Positions 7,071-14,363 of a stretch of DNA of 64,000 bases are shown here, one piece after another. Source of the DNA: Chryseobacterium sp. LJ668 (GTDB lineage: Bacteria > Bacteroidota > Bacteroidia > Flavobacteriales > Weeksellaceae); contig NZ_CP080443.1 of NCBI RefSeq assembly GCF_019613955.1, positions 992,001 to 1,056,000 of the forward strand, read 5' to 3'. The number at the start of each line of letters is the position of its first letter. Position 1 is the first letter of the stretch. The notes below the pieces were generated by a model. That model saw only the letters and a program-made list of their open reading frames with translations, was not told the origin of the DNA and made no database searches. The position numbers and the translations under genes were made by a program.

Positions 7071-9659
7071 CTAGAAAGGCGGATTAGGCTGTGTAAAGCT
7101 TCTGTCTTTATATTTCAGCGCATCGCTAAGGATATTCGCTTTAATTCCGATAAAGAAATCATACACTTTATATTGCCCGAAAGGCACCCAGTTGAAATTG
7201 ATGGTGAAGCTTCGCTGATCTCTTGAAAAACCGATTCTGGTGTAAGCAAGATCTTTTGTGACCATATCGTAATGTGTACTCCCATTGATATTCCAGTATG
7301 GAGTTAGCTTGATGCTTCCGTCTAGCCCAATTGAGGCGATTCTGTTCGGAGTTCTTGTCAATGTTTTGGAATAGGCGTAATTGGCATTAACGTTCAGCGT
7401 CCAAGCCTGGTCAAAATGGGCATAATTATCATCATCAAAATAATAATTTTCGTTCCGGATTTCCCCTTTTTGCTTATATTTTTTAGCATAATCTATTTTC
7501 TCCCCGAAAAGCTCACTACTTAAAGGATAAGACAGCTGCACATTGAAGCCCTGCACACTGAAAGAACCAAAATTCTCTGTTCTGATACCAGTTTCCTGTC
7601 CCGGAATAAATAAAATTTTATATGGATCTAAAGTTAAACTTGTATTGATACTCAGCTTATTTTCAAATAAAGAAGACTGACCACTGACGGTAATAACTGA
7701 CCAAGGATGAGTTTTTGCCGCAAAGTTGTAATTTCCGGAAATATTTAAAGATTCAAATATTTTGATCTTCTTCACACCTGTAGAATCGCTTTTCGACTTT
7801 ACTTTCATTTCGATATTATTTCCAATATTGTAGCCCAAGGCTCCAACCATTCCGGAAGATGGGGCACCCACAATACCATTATCAAAAATTGAGTAAGGCG
7901 TTATCGCTCCGTTTACATCGTAATAATTTCTAAAATATCCAAAGCCGGGTCCTCCAAAGTCAGGAGAATATGTAAAACCTATACTAGGCGTCATCATGTG
8001 TCTAATAGCTTCTATTGAAGCTCCTTTTTTGAAATTCAGCATTCCATAAAGCGTGGTCTGCAGACTCGCTGAAGTAGAAAAAGTAGAATAACCCGCAATT
8101 TTTTTGTTGACCTGATCTACAACCTTATTCTCGATGGGATCATAGAATTTGGTTAAAGTTTTTGTCGTTAAGGCATTATCAATATTAGCATTCAAACTGA
8201 AAGTGAAATATTTTGCAATGGTTGTATTGGTTCCTACGGCAATGTTGTTTTTAACACCAGTCTGTAATTTGTCCCACATGGCCTTTGTAAACAGCTCACC
8301 TTCGCCGGTGCTTACAAAATTGGTTAGATTCAGACCAGTATTAATAGTAATATTTTCTAGTAGCCCGTTTCTTACTCCGGTCTTAGATTTAAATAAATAA
8401 AACTGATTGATCGCGACATTCATCTGCGGCAAACGTAAATCTGCTAATCCCGTTGCGAAATTCTGTGAGTAAGAAGCTGTTCCGGTAATTGTTGCGGGAA
8501 GCTTCAGGAATCTTTTGGTGAGTGTAAGCGTAGAATTCTGCTGAGTTCTAAGCACACTCTGATCCATAATGTAATTATTATTGACTGTATTATTATAGAA
8601 TGTCTGGCTTGTCACATCAACTGATGCGGAAAACGTTAAAAACGGATTTGCCTTTGCATCCTGACTATGCCTCCAGGCGATTCTGTAGGTTCCAGTTTTA
8701 CTATAATCATCCAAACCTTTAATCCCTCGAACCGTTGTTCCGATATCTGCAGCAAAATTACCAGAATACCGGTATTTTTTAAGATAATTCATTTCCGGAC
8801 GAAGGTTCCAGCTTCCTTTGGTATAAATATCTGCTAAAACTTTCAAATCAAAATGCTCGCCAATGGGTTGGTAATATCCAATTCCGTTCAGGAAAAACCC
8901 GACGTCTTCTCTTTCACCAAAACTTGGAATAAGAATACCTGCAGATCTTTTTTCTGAAAACGGTAAGATAGCAAAAGGCATAATCAACGGCGTAGGCACC
9001 TGCTCTATATACATCTGAACCGGCCCGGTAATAACAGAACTGCTATTTTTTCCTTTTACCAATTTGATGTGCGGTGCAAGAAGGTGGTAATCTGCCAGAG
9101 AATCTTTTTTCTTAATGAAGTAATCATCTGTGGTAAACAAGCCCCGTCTCATAAAAAAAACCGAATCATTGTATTTTTTGGTCTTTTCAGCGACAATAAT
9201 TCCTTCACTCTCTTCTGTACGGGCATTGTATGCAATTGCCTGACGCGTTTTGGTATTATAACTGAACTCATTAGTCTCGTATTTTTTACCTGCCTGTGTA
9301 GTAATAACAGGTTCGATAATCCTACCTAGAGAATCTTGCTTTCCTCTCGCAAAAATAAGGTTTCTTTGTTCGTCAATAGAAATGTAATCTGCATCAATCT
9401 GCATATCCTGATATTTTACCTGAGCATTTTTGTTCAGATAAATCATTTTCTTCGGAAAATCACGACGCTGAACGTCTGCTTTAGTCTCTAAAACATCCTC
9501 CAGGGCTTCTTTCTTTACAACAATAGTATCCTTTTTGGAGATTGTATCGTTAACTACCTTAGTTTCTGCTAATTTTTTAGGTGTTTGCTGTGCTAAAAAA
9601 CTGTTAAAAATTAGGATAATTAAAATTTGTAATATATTTTTGAAGACGGTTTTGTCCAA
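7071..9659 (-). CDS. lptD: LPS-assembly outer-membrane protein LptD
   Basis: This protein forms the outer-membrane barrel that inserts lipopolysaccharide into the outer leaflet. A signal peptide (NILQILIILIFNSFLAQ) is followed by an OstA-like periplasmic jellyroll at about residues 60-200 (for example LIFARGKQDSLGR and YKTRQAIAYNARTEE-like strands). A long beta-barrel region with alternating aromatic strands follows and ends in Phe. No ATG is available. TTG at 9659 (MDKTVFKN) gives about 862 residues, and TTG at 9686 adds nine. The -7 box at 9684-9691 overlaps the longer start and favours the shorter one. The gene is divergent from the amidase gene, with under 60 nt between their starts. Confidence 0.88.
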   Translation of the reverse strand: MDKTVFKNILQILIILIFNSFLAQQTPKKLAETKVVNDTISKKDTIVVKKEALEDVLETKADVQRRDFPKKMIYLNKNAQVKYQDMQIDADYISIDEQRNLIFARGKQDSLGRIIEPVITTQAGKKYETNEFSYNTKTRQAIAYNARTEESEGIIVAEKTKKYNDSVFFMRRGLFTTDDYFIKKKDSLADYHLLAPHIKLVKGKNSSSVITGPVQMYIEQVPTPLIMPFAILPFSEKRSAGILIPSFGEREDVGFFLNGIGYYQPIGEHFDLKVLADIYTKGSWNLRPEMNYLKKYRYSGNFAADIGTTVRGIKGLDDYSKTGTYRIAWRHSQDAKANPFLTFSASVDVTSQTFYNNTVNNNYIMDQSVLRTQQNSTLTLTKRFLKLPATITGTASYSQNFATGLADLRLPQMNVAINQFYLFKSKTGVRNGLLENITINTGLNLTNFVSTGEGELFTKAMWDKLQTGVKNNIAVGTNTTIAKYFTFSLNANIDNALTTKTLTKFYDPIENKVVDQVNKKIAGYSTFSTSASLQTTLYGMLNFKKGASIEAIRHMMTPSIGFTYSPDFGGPGFGYFRNYYDVNGAITPYSIFDNGIVGAPSSGMVGALGYNIGNNIEMKVKSKSDSTGVKKIKIFESLNISGNYNFAAKTHPWSVITVSGQSSLFENKLSINTSLTLDPYKILFIPGQETGIRTENFGSFSVQGFNVQLSYPLSSELFGEKIDYAKKYKQKGEIRNENYYFDDDNYAHFDQAWTLNVNANYAYSKTLTRTPNRIASIGLDGSIKLTPYWNINGSTHYDMVTKDLAYTRIGFSRDQRSFTINFNWVPFGQYKVYDFFIGIKANILSDALKYKDRSFTQPNPPF

Positions 9660-9683
9660 TTTTTGTTTTATATAATTTAGGCT

Positions 9684-9691
9684 CAAAATTA
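9684..9691 (-). promoter_or_regulatory. Candidate -7 promoter box for lptD
   Basis: On the minus strand this reads TAATTTTG, matching TAnnTTTG. It would start transcription near 9680, downstream of the TTG at 9686 and upstream of the TTG at 9659. No -33 TTG was seen. Confidence 0.4.
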
Positions 9692-9713
9692 GTATAATTT
9701 TTAAAACTGTAAG

Positions 9714-11003
9714 ATGTACACACGAAAATTTAAAATAATTTTAGCATTTCTCTTTATACTTTCTACTCATTTTGCTTATTCCCAAAAAAAATTCACTGTC
9801 GTTTTAGATGCTGGACACGGGGGAAGTGATCATGGAGCGAACAGAACATATAGTGATATAGGAAGGATTGCCGAAAAAGATGTTACCCTTGCGTTGGTTC
9901 TTAAAATAGGGAGAATGCTCGAGAAAAACAAAGATTTTAAAGTAATCTATACCCGTAAAATAGATGAATTCCCTTCACTATCTGACAGAACGAATCTTGC
10001 GAACCGAAGTAAAGCAGATCTTTTTGTTTCCGTACACTGCAACTCTTCGGTAAGACCAACCGCATATGGAACAGAAACTTTTGTACAGGGACCTGATCAG
10101 AATGACACCAATCTGGAAGTTGCAAAAAGAGAAAATGACGTAATTTTTCTTGATGAAAAAGATAAACAGACATTTGGCTCGTACGATGCAAGATCTCCGG
10201 AATCACTAATTGCGCTTAAACTCCAGCAAAGTAAGTACCTAGAATCTAGTCTTTTGCTCGGTGGCCTTGTTGAAGGAAACTTCGTTAATAAAGACAAAAG
10301 ATCATCTAGAGGTGTATGGCAAAAAAACCTTCACGTTTTGCGAATGAATGCAATGCCGTCTGTATTGATAGAAACCGGATTTATCAATCATCCGGAAGAA
10401 AGTCATTATTTAGCTTCAGAAAAAGGTCAGGACGAAATTTCAGAAAGTATATATCAGGCGATTATCGATTATAAAAAGGCTATCGACAGAAAATCCGGCG
10501 GCTCAGTAGCAATAAAAAAACCAGAACCTGAGAAGAAAGAGGAAGCACCTTTAAAAAATGATTTTAGAATATTGCTGATGACTTCTGCAATAAAGTACAA
10601 TGAAGATGACCCTGCTCTAAAAGGTTTGAATTATATCATGCCTTTAAAAGAAAACGGAATCTACAAATATTACTACAGTGTCACCAATATGGCCTCTATA
10701 CGCGACAGCAATATAAAAACAGCTAAAGATGCCGGATTCAGAAATGCGTATGCGGTAGGATTTATACCTAATCAAAAGCTCAATACCGGCTACTACACCA
10801 TCGAAGTATTTGTAGGAAAAGAGAAGCTAAGTGCTAATTCATTTATTCTTCAGACATTAAAAGACGTTGAAAGAGACAAAAACAATGGCCTGTTCTATTA
10901 CACGTACGGAAAAGTTTCATCATTGGAAGATGCCGTGAAACTTCAGAAAGAACTGGAAGCCAAAGGAGTGAAAAATACGACCATTCAAAAAATAAGTAAA
11001 TAA
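9714..11003 (+). CDS. N-acetylmuramoyl-L-alanine amidase (Amidase_3/AmiC type)
   Basis: This 429-residue secreted enzyme cleaves the amide bond between MurNAc and the stem peptide, for cell separation or wall turnover. A signal peptide ends near residue 23 (HFAYSQ). The Zn-amidase domain (about 27-255) shows VVLDAGHGG with the first Zn ligand His, EKDVTL with the Glu ligand, VSVHCNSS with the second His and VLIETGFINH with the catalytic Glu. A basic Pro/Glu linker follows. The C-terminal 150 residues end in two short repeats resembling SPOR-type peptidoglycan-binding units (YYTYGKVSSLEDAVKLQKEL). It diverges from lptD, pairing LPS assembly with wall hydrolysis. Confidence 0.92.
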   Translation: MYTRKFKIILAFLFILSTHFAYSQKKFTVVLDAGHGGSDHGANRTYSDIGRIAEKDVTLALVLKIGRMLEKNKDFKVIYTRKIDEFPSLSDRTNLANRSKADLFVSVHCNSSVRPTAYGTETFVQGPDQNDTNLEVAKRENDVIFLDEKDKQTFGSYDARSPESLIALKLQQSKYLESSLLLGGLVEGNFVNKDKRSSRGVWQKNLHVLRMNAMPSVLIETGFINHPEESHYLASEKGQDEISESIYQAIIDYKKAIDRKSGGSVAIKKPEPEKKEEAPLKNDFRILLMTSAIKYNEDDPALKGLNYIMPLKENGIYKYYYSVTNMASIRDSNIKTAKDAGFRNAYAVGFIPNQKLNTGYYTIEVFVGKEKLSANSFILQTLKDVERDKNNGLFYYTYGKVSSLEDAVKLQKELEAKGVKNTTIQKISK

Positions 11004-11014
11004 ATAAAAATAAT

Positions 11015-11045
11015 TTTGAAGTTTAAAAGTTAATTAATACTTTTG
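11015..11045 (+). promoter_or_regulatory. Promoter of the first tRNA-Glu
   Basis: TTTG at 11015-11018 lies 19 nt before TACTTTTG at 11038-11045, a strong match to the Bacteroidota consensus. The tRNA begins 14 nt after the -7 box. Confidence 0.7.
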
Positions 11046-11059
11046 CAACCTCAAAATCT

Positions 11060-11131
11060 GGTCTATTCGTCTAGTGGTAAGGACTCAAGGTTTTCATCCT
11101 TGCAACAGGAGTTCGATTCTCCTATAGACTA
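11060..11131 (+). tRNA. tRNA-Glu (anticodon TTC), divergent copy
   Basis: A 72-nt cloverleaf can be drawn: acceptor GGTCTAT/ATAGACT, D stem GTCT/GGAC, anticodon stem CAAGG/CCTTG around the loop TTTTCAT, and T arm with GTTCGATT. Positions 34-36 of the loop are TTC, giving Glu. It differs from the two identical tRNA-Glu copies that follow, mainly in the acceptor, anticodon and T stems. CCA is not encoded. Confidence 0.88.
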
Positions 11132-11418
11132 CTAAATTTGATATTTTGCCGGATTAAAGATTCAAGAAGCAAAATGCTTTATTAAAGGCAATGATGATAA
11201 AATAAATTTCAGACTCTTATAGAACGGTGAATCAAGTGCTTTCGAGGTATTGACGGAATAACGTTCACCAATACTACTGAGGAATGGAGCAACGCACTGG
11301 AGATGCTGACAAGCACAATCAGAAAAACAGAAAAAGAACAATATAATATAACTAGAACAAGCATTAGATAAACTCAAAAATACCTCTCAGAATAAAGTTT
11401 AATTTTTTTAAAAATAAA
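11132..11418 (+). other. Intergenic stretch without a recognisable gene
   Basis: About 290 nt separate the first tRNA-Glu from the rpsT promoter. The plus strand shows short coding-like pieces broken by several stops, for example LEQALDKLKNTSQNK near the end. This may be a worn-out gene remnant next to a tRNA, but no family is recognisable. A 71-codon ORF on the other strand has no promoter and an implausible composition. Confidence 0.4.
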
Positions 11419-11450
11419 TTTGGCTGGTATGGAAAAAGTTTATAAATTTG
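11419..11450 (+). promoter_or_regulatory. rpsT promoter
   Basis: TTTG at 11419-11422, a 20-nt spacer and TAAATTTG at 11443-11450 give a full consensus match. The predicted start near 11456 leaves a leader of about 13 nt before the rpsT ATG at 11469. Confidence 0.75.
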
Positions 11451-11468
11451 CACTCACATTTGAACGAT

Positions 11469-11723
11469 ATGGCAAATCATAAATCAGCATTAAAGAGAAT
11501 AAGACAAAACGAGAAAAGAAAAGTTCGTAACAGATACTATCACAAGACTGCAAGAACAGCTTTGAAGGTATTAAGAAATGAAGAAGATAAGGCTGCAGCT
11601 ACTGAGCAATTGCCAAAAGTTATCTCTTTATTAGACAGATTAGCGAAGAAAAACATTATTCACAAGAATAAGGCAGCTAATTTAAAAAGTAAACTGACTA
11701 AGCACGTTAACAAGTTAGCGTAA
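11469..11723 (+). CDS. rpsT: 30S ribosomal protein S20
   Basis: This 84-residue basic helical protein binds 16S rRNA in the body of the small subunit. The canonical start [17 protein letters not shown] selects the ATG at 11469; an in-frame ATG seven codons earlier would add MHSHLND and lies before the likely transcription start. The segments [14 protein letters not shown] and [17 protein letters not shown] are typical of S20. The second tRNA-Glu begins 10 nt after the stop with no terminator between, so the two are probably co-transcribed. Confidence 0.95.
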   Translation: MANHKSALKRIRQNEKRKVRNRYYHKTARTALKVLRNEEDKAAATEQLPKVISLLDRLAKKNIIHKNKAANLKSKLTKHVNKLA

Positions 11724-11732
11724 TTATAGGCT

Positions 11733-11804
11733 GGCCCGTTCGTCTATCGGTTAGGACCTCAGGTTTTCATCCTGGTAAGAGGGGTTCGACTCCCCTACGG
11801 GCTA
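11733..11804 (+). tRNA. tRNA-Glu (anticodon TTC)
   Basis: This is a 72-nt cloverleaf with acceptor GGCCCGT/ACGGGCT, D stem GTCT/GGAC, anticodon stem TCAGG/CCTGG with loop TTTTCAT, and T arm GGGG-TTCGACT-CCCC. The anticodon TTC reads GAA and GAG. It is identical in sequence to the copy at 11922-11993, lies 10 nt after rpsT and is followed by a terminator. Confidence 0.95.
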
Positions 11805-11808
11805 CAAA

Positions 11809-11842
11809 AAAAGAGATTTATCTTATTTTAAATCTCTTTTTT
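11809..11842 (+). terminator. Terminator after rpsT-tRNA-Glu
   Basis: The 12-bp perfect arms AAAAGAGATTTA (11809-11820) and TAAATCTCTTTT (11829-11840) enclose an 8-nt loop and are followed by Ts. It ends the rpsT/tRNA-Glu transcript. Confidence 0.85.
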
Positions 11843-11921
11843 ACTCTCTTTTTTTAAATTATAATTAAAAGAGAAGCTGAAAAAAATAAAAAGGCTATGT
11901 CTGAAACGGCATAAAAAAGTA

Positions 11922-11993
11922 GGCCCGTTCGTCTATCGGTTAGGACCTCAGGTTTTCATCCTGGTAAGAGGGGTTCGACTCCCCTACGGGCTA
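11922..11993 (+). tRNA. tRNA-Glu (anticodon TTC), identical second copy
   Basis: The 72 nt match the tRNA at 11733-11804 base for base, and the stems and anticodon TTC are the same. It has its own terminator downstream. Upstream only a weak -7-like TATGTCTG was seen, so its promoter is uncertain. The identity points to recent duplication or gene conversion. Confidence 0.95.
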
Positions 11994-11999
11994 CTAAAA

Positions 12000-12028
12000 A
12001 AAACCACTGATTTTTCAGTGGTTTTTTT
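12000..12028 (+). terminator. Terminator after the third tRNA-Glu
   Basis: The 11-bp arms AAAACCACTGA (12000-12010) and TCAGTGGTTTT (12015-12025) enclose a TTTT loop and are followed by a T run. Confidence 0.9.
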
Positions 12029-12047
12029 GTCGATGCATATTGATTAA

Positions 12048-12098
12048 AAATTAATTTTGCAGGATATCCTATTAAAGAATATGCTGCAAAATTAATTT
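12048..12098 (-). terminator. Terminator downstream of the superoxide dismutase gene
   Basis: A perfect 15-bp inverted repeat (12048-12062 with 12084-12098) surrounds a 21-nt loop. On the minus strand it is followed by Ts. It lies 10 nt beyond the dismutase stop codon. The long loop is unusual. Confidence 0.65.
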
Positions 12099-12107
12099 AA
12101 TTAGTGA

Positions 12108-12782
12108 TTACTTCTTACTTAAAGCCTCATCATATCTTCTGCTCACTTCTTTCCAGTTGGTAACGTTCCATATGGCAGTTAAATAGTCAGCCCTTTTGTT
12201 TTGATACTTCAGGTAATAAGCATGTTCCCAAACATCAATTCCAAAGATAGGCGTTCCCTTTTCTTCTACTACATCCATTAATGGGTTGTCCTGATTAGGC
12301 GTCGATGAAACGAATAACTTCCCATTTTTATCGACAGAAAGCCAAGCCCAACCAGAACCGAAACGGTCTGCTCCTGCTTTGCTCATTTTTTCTTTAAAGG
12401 CATCCATACTTCCGAAGGCATCTGTAATTGCTTTTGACAGTTTTGCTGAAGGTTGAGTGTCTTTTTGGGGCGTCATAACCGTCCAGAATAACTCATGATT
12501 ATAATGTCCACCTGCATTATTTCTTACCGCCATTGGCAGTGTTCCGGCTTTAGAAAGAATCTGGAACAAAGTCTGCTTTTCCTGAGGTGTTCCGGCAATT
12601 GCTTTATTTAAGTTACTCACGTAAGCTGCAGCATGCTTAGAATAGTGAATTTCCATTGTTTGTGCATCAATATTCCCTTCCAGTGCATTGTATGCGTAAG
12701 GTAAAGGAGTCTGCTTAAATTGTGCAAACGCAAACTGCGCTGCAAAAACTGCAGTGAATGCAGCAATTTTATAAATCTTCAT
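12108..12782 (-). CDS. Exported Fe/Mn-family superoxide dismutase
   Basis: This 224-residue protein converts superoxide to oxygen and hydrogen peroxide. Unlike the usual cytoplasmic enzyme it begins with a signal peptide cut after AFA (KIAAFTAVFAAQFAFAQ), so it acts in the periplasm or outside. Metal ligands are visible: His in EIHYSKHAA, His in GGHYNHELFW, and Asp and His in DVWEHAYY. Tyr34 of the gate is kept (KHAAAYV), but the His normally after KH is Ala. The Gly-Gly before HYNH and the Gln in STPNQDNPL are Mn-type second-sphere residues, so manganese or either metal is likely. It lies downstream of the SCO/YHS genes but has a 116-nt gap from them. Confidence 0.93.
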   Translation of the reverse strand: MKIYKIAAFTAVFAAQFAFAQFKQTPLPYAYNALEGNIDAQTMEIHYSKHAAAYVSNLNKAIAGTPQEKQTLFQILSKAGTLPMAVRNNAGGHYNHELFWTVMTPQKDTQPSAKLSKAITDAFGSMDAFKEKMSKAGADRFGSGWAWLSVDKNGKLFVSSTPNQDNPLMDVVEEKGTPIFGIDVWEHAYYLKYQNKRADYLTAIWNVTNWKEVSRRYDEALSKK

Positions 12783-12898
12783 AACGTTTTGTTTGTATGG
12801 TTAAACATTTATTTCTCTTTGGCTGGATGCTGGATATTGGAAGCTGACAGTTTTCATAGTGTGTTACACATTTCCTACATCATCATCACAAATCAGCC

Positions 12899-13582
12899 CT
12901 ATTTTAATAATTTCCTGATGTCTTCTATTAATAACTCTCGATCCGGATGATACTTTCCGGTTAATTTTGGAGTTTTCCCTTCTTCATCAGCATAATTCAA
13001 ACCTGAGTAGTACAAGATTGGCATATTTTTTTTGTTATAACGACAACGTACATTTCCTTCCTGATCTACCAAAGCAATCATTCCGCTGTGGTTAAGGCTT
13101 TCTCCTTCATCACTCTCATCACCGACATAGATATTAAACTGATCTGCAAGATCACCTATATACGATCTTTTTCCGGTGAGAAAATGCCAGTTGAGCGAGT
13201 TTACACCGATCATTTTTGCATGCTCTTTCAAAATTTCAGGTGTGTCATTATCAGGGTCTATACTTATAGAAATAATACCAAAATCAGGACTGTTGATTTC
13301 ATGCTGAATAAACTTCATATTTGAATTCATCACAGGACAAATTGTAGGACACCGGCTGAAAAAGAACTCTACCAGATAAACTTTTCCTAGCATATCTTTA
13401 TTTGAAATTTTCCGGCTGTTTTGATTGGTCAGTTCAAATTCCGGAACTTTCATTACTGTATATAGACTTTTCTTAAAATAGCTCATCCCAAAACCGATTC
13501 CTAAAAAAAGCAGAGCAATCACAACAATCGGGATAATGATTTTATTTTTTGATTGTGCATCAGGCTTTCTATTGGTGGGCAT
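12899..13582 (-). CDS. SCO1/SenC-family copper-binding thioredoxin-like protein
   Basis: SCO proteins bind copper outside the cytoplasm and help build the CuA site of cytochrome oxidase or act in redox sensing. The ATG at 13582 gives 227 residues (MPTNRKPDAQSK); an in-frame ATG at 13609 would overlap the upstream gene by 41 nt. A membrane anchor lies at about residues 17-36. The thioredoxin fold carries FFSRCPTICPVMN with the CxxxC copper ligands and the later His ligand in LNHSGMIALVD. The insert EILKEHAKMIGVNSLNWHFLTG is typical. The start overlaps the 3' end of the YHS lipoprotein gene by 14 nt, so the two are coupled. Confidence 0.92.
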   Translation of the reverse strand: MPTNRKPDAQSKNKIIIPIVVIALLFLGIGFGMSYFKKSLYTVMKVPEFELTNQNSRKISNKDMLGKVYLVEFFFSRCPTICPVMNSNMKFIQHEINSPDFGIISISIDPDNDTPEILKEHAKMIGVNSLNWHFLTGKRSYIGDLADQFNIYVGDESDEGESLNHSGMIALVDQEGNVRCRYNKKNMPILYYSGLNYADEEGKTPKLTGKYHPDRELLIEDIRKLLK

Positions 13583-13844
13583 ACTTCTCAGGATTTTTAT
13601 TAAATTCATCCTTGCAGTACGTACTGCAAAAACCGTACACTTTATTTTTATAGATCGTTGTATCTTTAATATATTCTGCTGTTTTCATATGACAGATGGG
13701 ATCTTCTGCATTCACAACTTTAATATTTTTCATATTCCCTTTGGAAGTAGTCATCGTCTTTTTGTGCTTCACCTTCGGCGTTTCCCTCGCACATGACCAT
13801 AACGAGACAGACAGTATTGCTGTCAGAATTATTGTATATTTCAT
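13569..13844 (-). CDS. YHS-domain lipoprotein
   Basis: This 91-residue protein has a signal peptide and the lipobox SLWSC (Cys18), so it is membrane-anchored outside the cytoplasm. After a Lys/Thr-rich linker comes a YHS domain with DPICHMKTAEYIKDT and YGFCSTYCKDEFNKNPEKY. The Cys and His residues suit copper or another soft metal; YHS domains often occur with copper ATPases and SCO proteins. Its 3' end overlaps the SCO gene, and the small CxxxC membrane protein gene lies 64 nt upstream. A shared role in copper delivery or defence is inferred. Confidence 0.85.
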   Translation of the reverse strand: MKYTIILTAILSVSLWSCARETPKVKHKKTMTTSKGNMKNIKVVNAEDPICHMKTAEYIKDTTIYKNKVYGFCSTYCKDEFNKNPEKYAHQ

Positions 13845-13908
13845 AAAATTACAATTGAATTAAGTTTAATTAACATTGAAAAAGTCCTGATTAAAATCAA
13901 AACAGAAT

Positions 13909-14277
13909 TTAAATAAACTCAACAAGAGGCGGATGAAATATTTTCGAAAAACTTTGAGATTTGTACAAAACTAAATAATCAGCGTCGATTTTTTTATTTA
14001 AAAACTCAGAATTTACCACTGAAAATGAAAGAATTTCCCCTGAAATAAAAATATCTATTCCCACAATTTTTATATTGTGAGAATTATTAGATTGCTTTTC
14101 CGTTTTCGCCAATTCTTTTTTTACGAAACATTTCCCTTTACAGCTTGAGTCTCCAACATCCTTATTTTCACAGAGGTTTTTAACAATATACTCATAATTC
14201 ACTACATAATTGATCAATGGCAAAACAGGGCGAATCGCGATCGTAAAAATGATGAAAAAGGATATTAAATATTTCAG
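13909..14277 (-). CDS. Small membrane-anchored Cys-rich protein, probable CTG start
   Basis: The open frame runs back from 13909 to a stop at 14283-14281 and contains no ATG or GTG start. The only TTG, at 14223, would cut off a hydrophobic segment. In-frame codons upstream of it read KYLISFFIIFTIAIRPVLP, a convincing membrane anchor, and begin just after CTG codons at 14280 and 14277. I therefore place the start at CTG 14277, giving 122 residues. A promoter box at 14294-14301 leaves a leader of only about 12 nt. After NYVVNYEYI the protein has Cys in NLCENKD and SCKGKC, possible metal ligands. It heads the YHS-SCO gene set, so a copper role is plausible but unproved. Confidence 0.65.
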   Translation of the reverse strand: MKYLISFFIIFTIAIRPVLPLINYVVNYEYIVKNLCENKDVGDSSCKGKCFVKKELAKTEKQSNNSHNIKIVGIDIFISGEILSFSVVNSEFLNKKIDADYLVLYKSQSFSKIFHPPLVEFI

Positions 14278-14293
14278 CAGTCAATCTTTACTA

Positions 14294-14326
14294 CAAATAT
14301 ACTCTACAAATCTTTTTAAGCAGCAA
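14294..14326 (-). promoter_or_regulatory. Promoter of the small Cys protein-YHS-SCO operon
   Basis: On the minus strand, TTG (14326-14324) is followed after 22 nt by TATATTTG (14301-14294). The predicted start near 14290 lies only just upstream of the proposed CTG start codon. Confidence 0.55.
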
Positions 14327-14363
14327 GTTATGATGAATGTCATTCGGTTAAAATCAAAAAAAC

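Noticed and set aside
11162..11377. 71-codon ORF on the minus strand between tRNA-Glu and rpsT
   Set aside because: There is no promoter, the composition is poor, it has no recognisable motif and it ends close to a tRNA; it is most likely chance.
11060..11993. tRNA-Glu cluster as an integration site of a mobile element
   Set aside because: No integrase and no partial tRNA repeat flanking an insert were found.
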